A program made the translations under genes and the position numbers. Shown here in pieces: positions 63,048-64,000 of a DNA stretch of 64,000 nucleotides. The DNA is from Bradyrhizobium sp. AZCC 1721 (GTDB lineage Bacteria; Pseudomonadota; Alphaproteobacteria; Rhizobiales; Xanthobacteraceae), in contig NZ_JAZHSB010000001.1 in assembly GCF_036924715.1 (NCBI RefSeq), positions 6,687,001 to 6,751,000 on the forward strand, in the 5' to 3' direction. The notes under the pieces are model-generated. The model saw only the letters and a list, made by a program, of their open reading frames with translations. It was not told the origin of the DNA and did no database searches. The number at the start of each line of letters is the position of its first letter. The first letter of the stretch is position 1.

Positions 63048-63131
63048 CGTCATTGCGAGCGAAGCGAAGCAATCCATCGCGCCGCACGTGGAGGCATGGA
63101 TTGCTTCGTCGCGTGGCTCCTCGCAATGACG
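63048..63131. repeat. Palindromic intergenic repeat, family B (copy 4)
   Basis: CGTCATTGCGAGCGAAGCGA on the left, GGCTCCTCGCAATGACG on the right. It lies between two co-oriented genes (oxygenase and GS-like). Confidence 0.88.
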
Positions 63132-63150
63132 GCTACCTCGGAGCAACACG

Positions 63151-64000
63151 TTGAGTTTCGTAGAACGTCACGAGCTGTGGTCGAAAGAGCAGCAGGAGGC
63201 CGCGAGCCGCCTGCGCAAGATCGTCGAGGAGAAAAACCTCGAAGTCGTCCGCCTGTCATTCCCCGACCAGCACGGCATCCTGCGCGGCAAGACGCTGGTC
63301 GCGAGCGAAGCGATTGCCTCGCTGGAAAGCGGCTGCTCCATCACCACGACCATGCTCGCCAAGGACACCTCGCACAAGACGGTGTTTCCCGTATTCACAG
63401 CCGGCGGCGGGTTCGGCATGAAGGAGATGGAAGGCGCCGCCGACGTCTTGATGGTCGCCGACGCCACCACGTTTCGCGTGCTGCCGTGGGCGCCGACCAC
63501 CGGCTGGCTGCTGTGCGATCTCTACTTCAACGATGGCCGTCCGGTGCCGTTCGCCACGCGGCATCTCTACCGCAAGGTGATCGATCTGCTCGGACAGCGC
63601 GGCTACGATTTCGTTGCTGGCCTCGAAGTCGAATTCCATCTCTTCAAGCTCGACGACGCGCATATGGCGCCGGAGGATGCCGGCCAGCCCGGACGCCCGC
63701 CATCGGTGAGCCTGCTGTCGCACGGCTACCAGTATCTCACCGAGCAGCGCTACGACCAGATGGAGCCGGCGCTGGAGATCATCCGCCGTGACGTGCTGGC
63801 GCTCGGCCTTCCCTTGCGATCGGTCGAGGTCGAGTTCGGGCCGAGCCAGTGCGAATTCACCTTCCAGCCGACCAAAGGCCTCGTGCCCGCCGACAACATG
63901 GTGCTGTTCCGCTCGGCCGTAAAACAGATCGCGCGCCGCCATGGCTATCACGCGACCTTCATGTGCCGGCCGAAACTGCCGAACGTGTTCGCTTCGGGCT
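63151..64000 (+). CDS. Glutamine-synthetase-family ligase, 5' part
   Basis: The first 283 codons of a GS-fold ligase that runs off the window. TTG start preceded by CGGAG; an in-frame TGA at 63127-63129 rules out a longer start. LSFPDQHGILRGKTL and VLMVADATTFRVLPW followed by GLEVEFHLF match gamma-glutamyl-ligase relatives (PuuA, IpuC and the aniline enzyme AtdA1), rather than GlnA of ammonia assimilation. Next to a Rieske oxygenase it may activate an amine by gamma-glutamylation. The 3' end and downstream partners are not visible. Confidence 0.82.
   Translation, partial: MSFVERHELWSKEQQEAASRLRKIVEEKNLEVVRLSFPDQHGILRGKTLVASEAIASLESGCSITTTMLAKDTSHKTVFPVFTAGGGFGMKEMEGAADVLMVADATTFRVLPWAPTTGWLLCDLYFNDGRPVPFATRHLYRKVIDLLGQRGYDFVAGLEVEFHLFKLDDAHMAPEDAGQPGRPPSVSLLSHGYQYLTEQRYDQMEPALEIIRRDVLALGLPLRSVEVEFGPSQCEFTFQPTKGLVPADNMVLFRSAVKQIARRHGYHATFMCRPKLPNVFASG

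Noticed and set aside
62004..63149. 381-residue minus-strand open frame opposite the Rieske gene
   Set aside because: The plus strand carries both Rieske and mononuclear iron motifs; the minus frame also reads through a repeat.
63256..63951. 231-residue minus-strand open frame at the right edge
   Set aside because: Opposite the GS-like gene, whose frame is open to the window end and matches a family.

Overview
The window is high-GC chromosomal DNA from an alphaproteobacterium, most likely Bradyrhizobium or a close relative in the Nitrobacteraceae. The evidence is the cell-cycle regulator GcrA, a SAM-II riboswitch in front of metZ, an OpgC-type glucan-modifying operon, a box-type (aerobic CoA) benzoate cluster, the order dcd-metZ-apaG-hslO-argF-argD-gcrA-phoB, and many short palindromic intergenic repeats of the kind that litter Bradyrhizobium genomes. 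No rRNA, CRISPR array, prophage or intact IS is visible. One tRNA-Gly(CCC) is present.

Layout: (1) 0-28.5 kb is mixed housekeeping and accessory DNA. It holds the 5' end of a LivH-type permease, an ABC-2 exporter, hydrolases, an M29 aminopeptidase, a DEAD-box helicase with a leader terminator, a triple-rhodanese protein beside a LysR/TPP-decarboxylase locus, an ECF sigma factor with its apparent regulon (DUF4142 + cupredoxin), a chemoreceptor, the tRNA, an Ogt repair protein, small regulators, a MATE pump, a soluble sugar dehydrogenase, and a four-gene acyltransferase/DevCA-like ABC/esterase group. (2) 28.5-39.8 kb is a core metabolic block: dcd, SAM-II-controlled metZ, opgC with two SGNH genes, apaG, hslO, the argDF operon and gcrA. 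(3) 40-47.8 kb is the complete phosphate regulon phoR-pstSCAB-phoU-phoB on the minus strand, with a Pho box before pstS. (4) 48-51.4 kb has an OmpA/BON protein, a polysaccharide deacetylase, and a MITE-like insertion inside a palindromic repeat. (5) 51.4-64 kb is aromatic catabolism: an SDR, a box operon (bclA, a hydrolase, a DUF309 gene, boxC, boxB, a 94-residue protein) with divergent boxR, then an IclR regulator divergent from a Rieske oxygenase and a glutamine-synthetase-like gene that runs off the window.

In the box pathway BclA makes benzoyl-CoA, BoxB (with BoxA, not found here) epoxidises it, and BoxC opens the ring. A TGCA-N6-TGCA palindrome lies exactly between the -35 and -10 of the boxC promoter, as expected for BoxR/BzdR-type repression. 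In the phosphate block PstSCAB imports phosphate and signals through PhoU to PhoR/PhoB. The sigma factor gene and the DUF4142-cupredoxin pair carry the same GGGAACCT-N15-ATCCAAC promoter, which indicates an autoregulated ECF circuit. The least explained and most interesting parts are the Rieske plus GS-like pair at the right edge, the nested MITE, the family of structurally similar palindromic repeats, and the box operon lacking boxA but carrying unexplained accessory genes.
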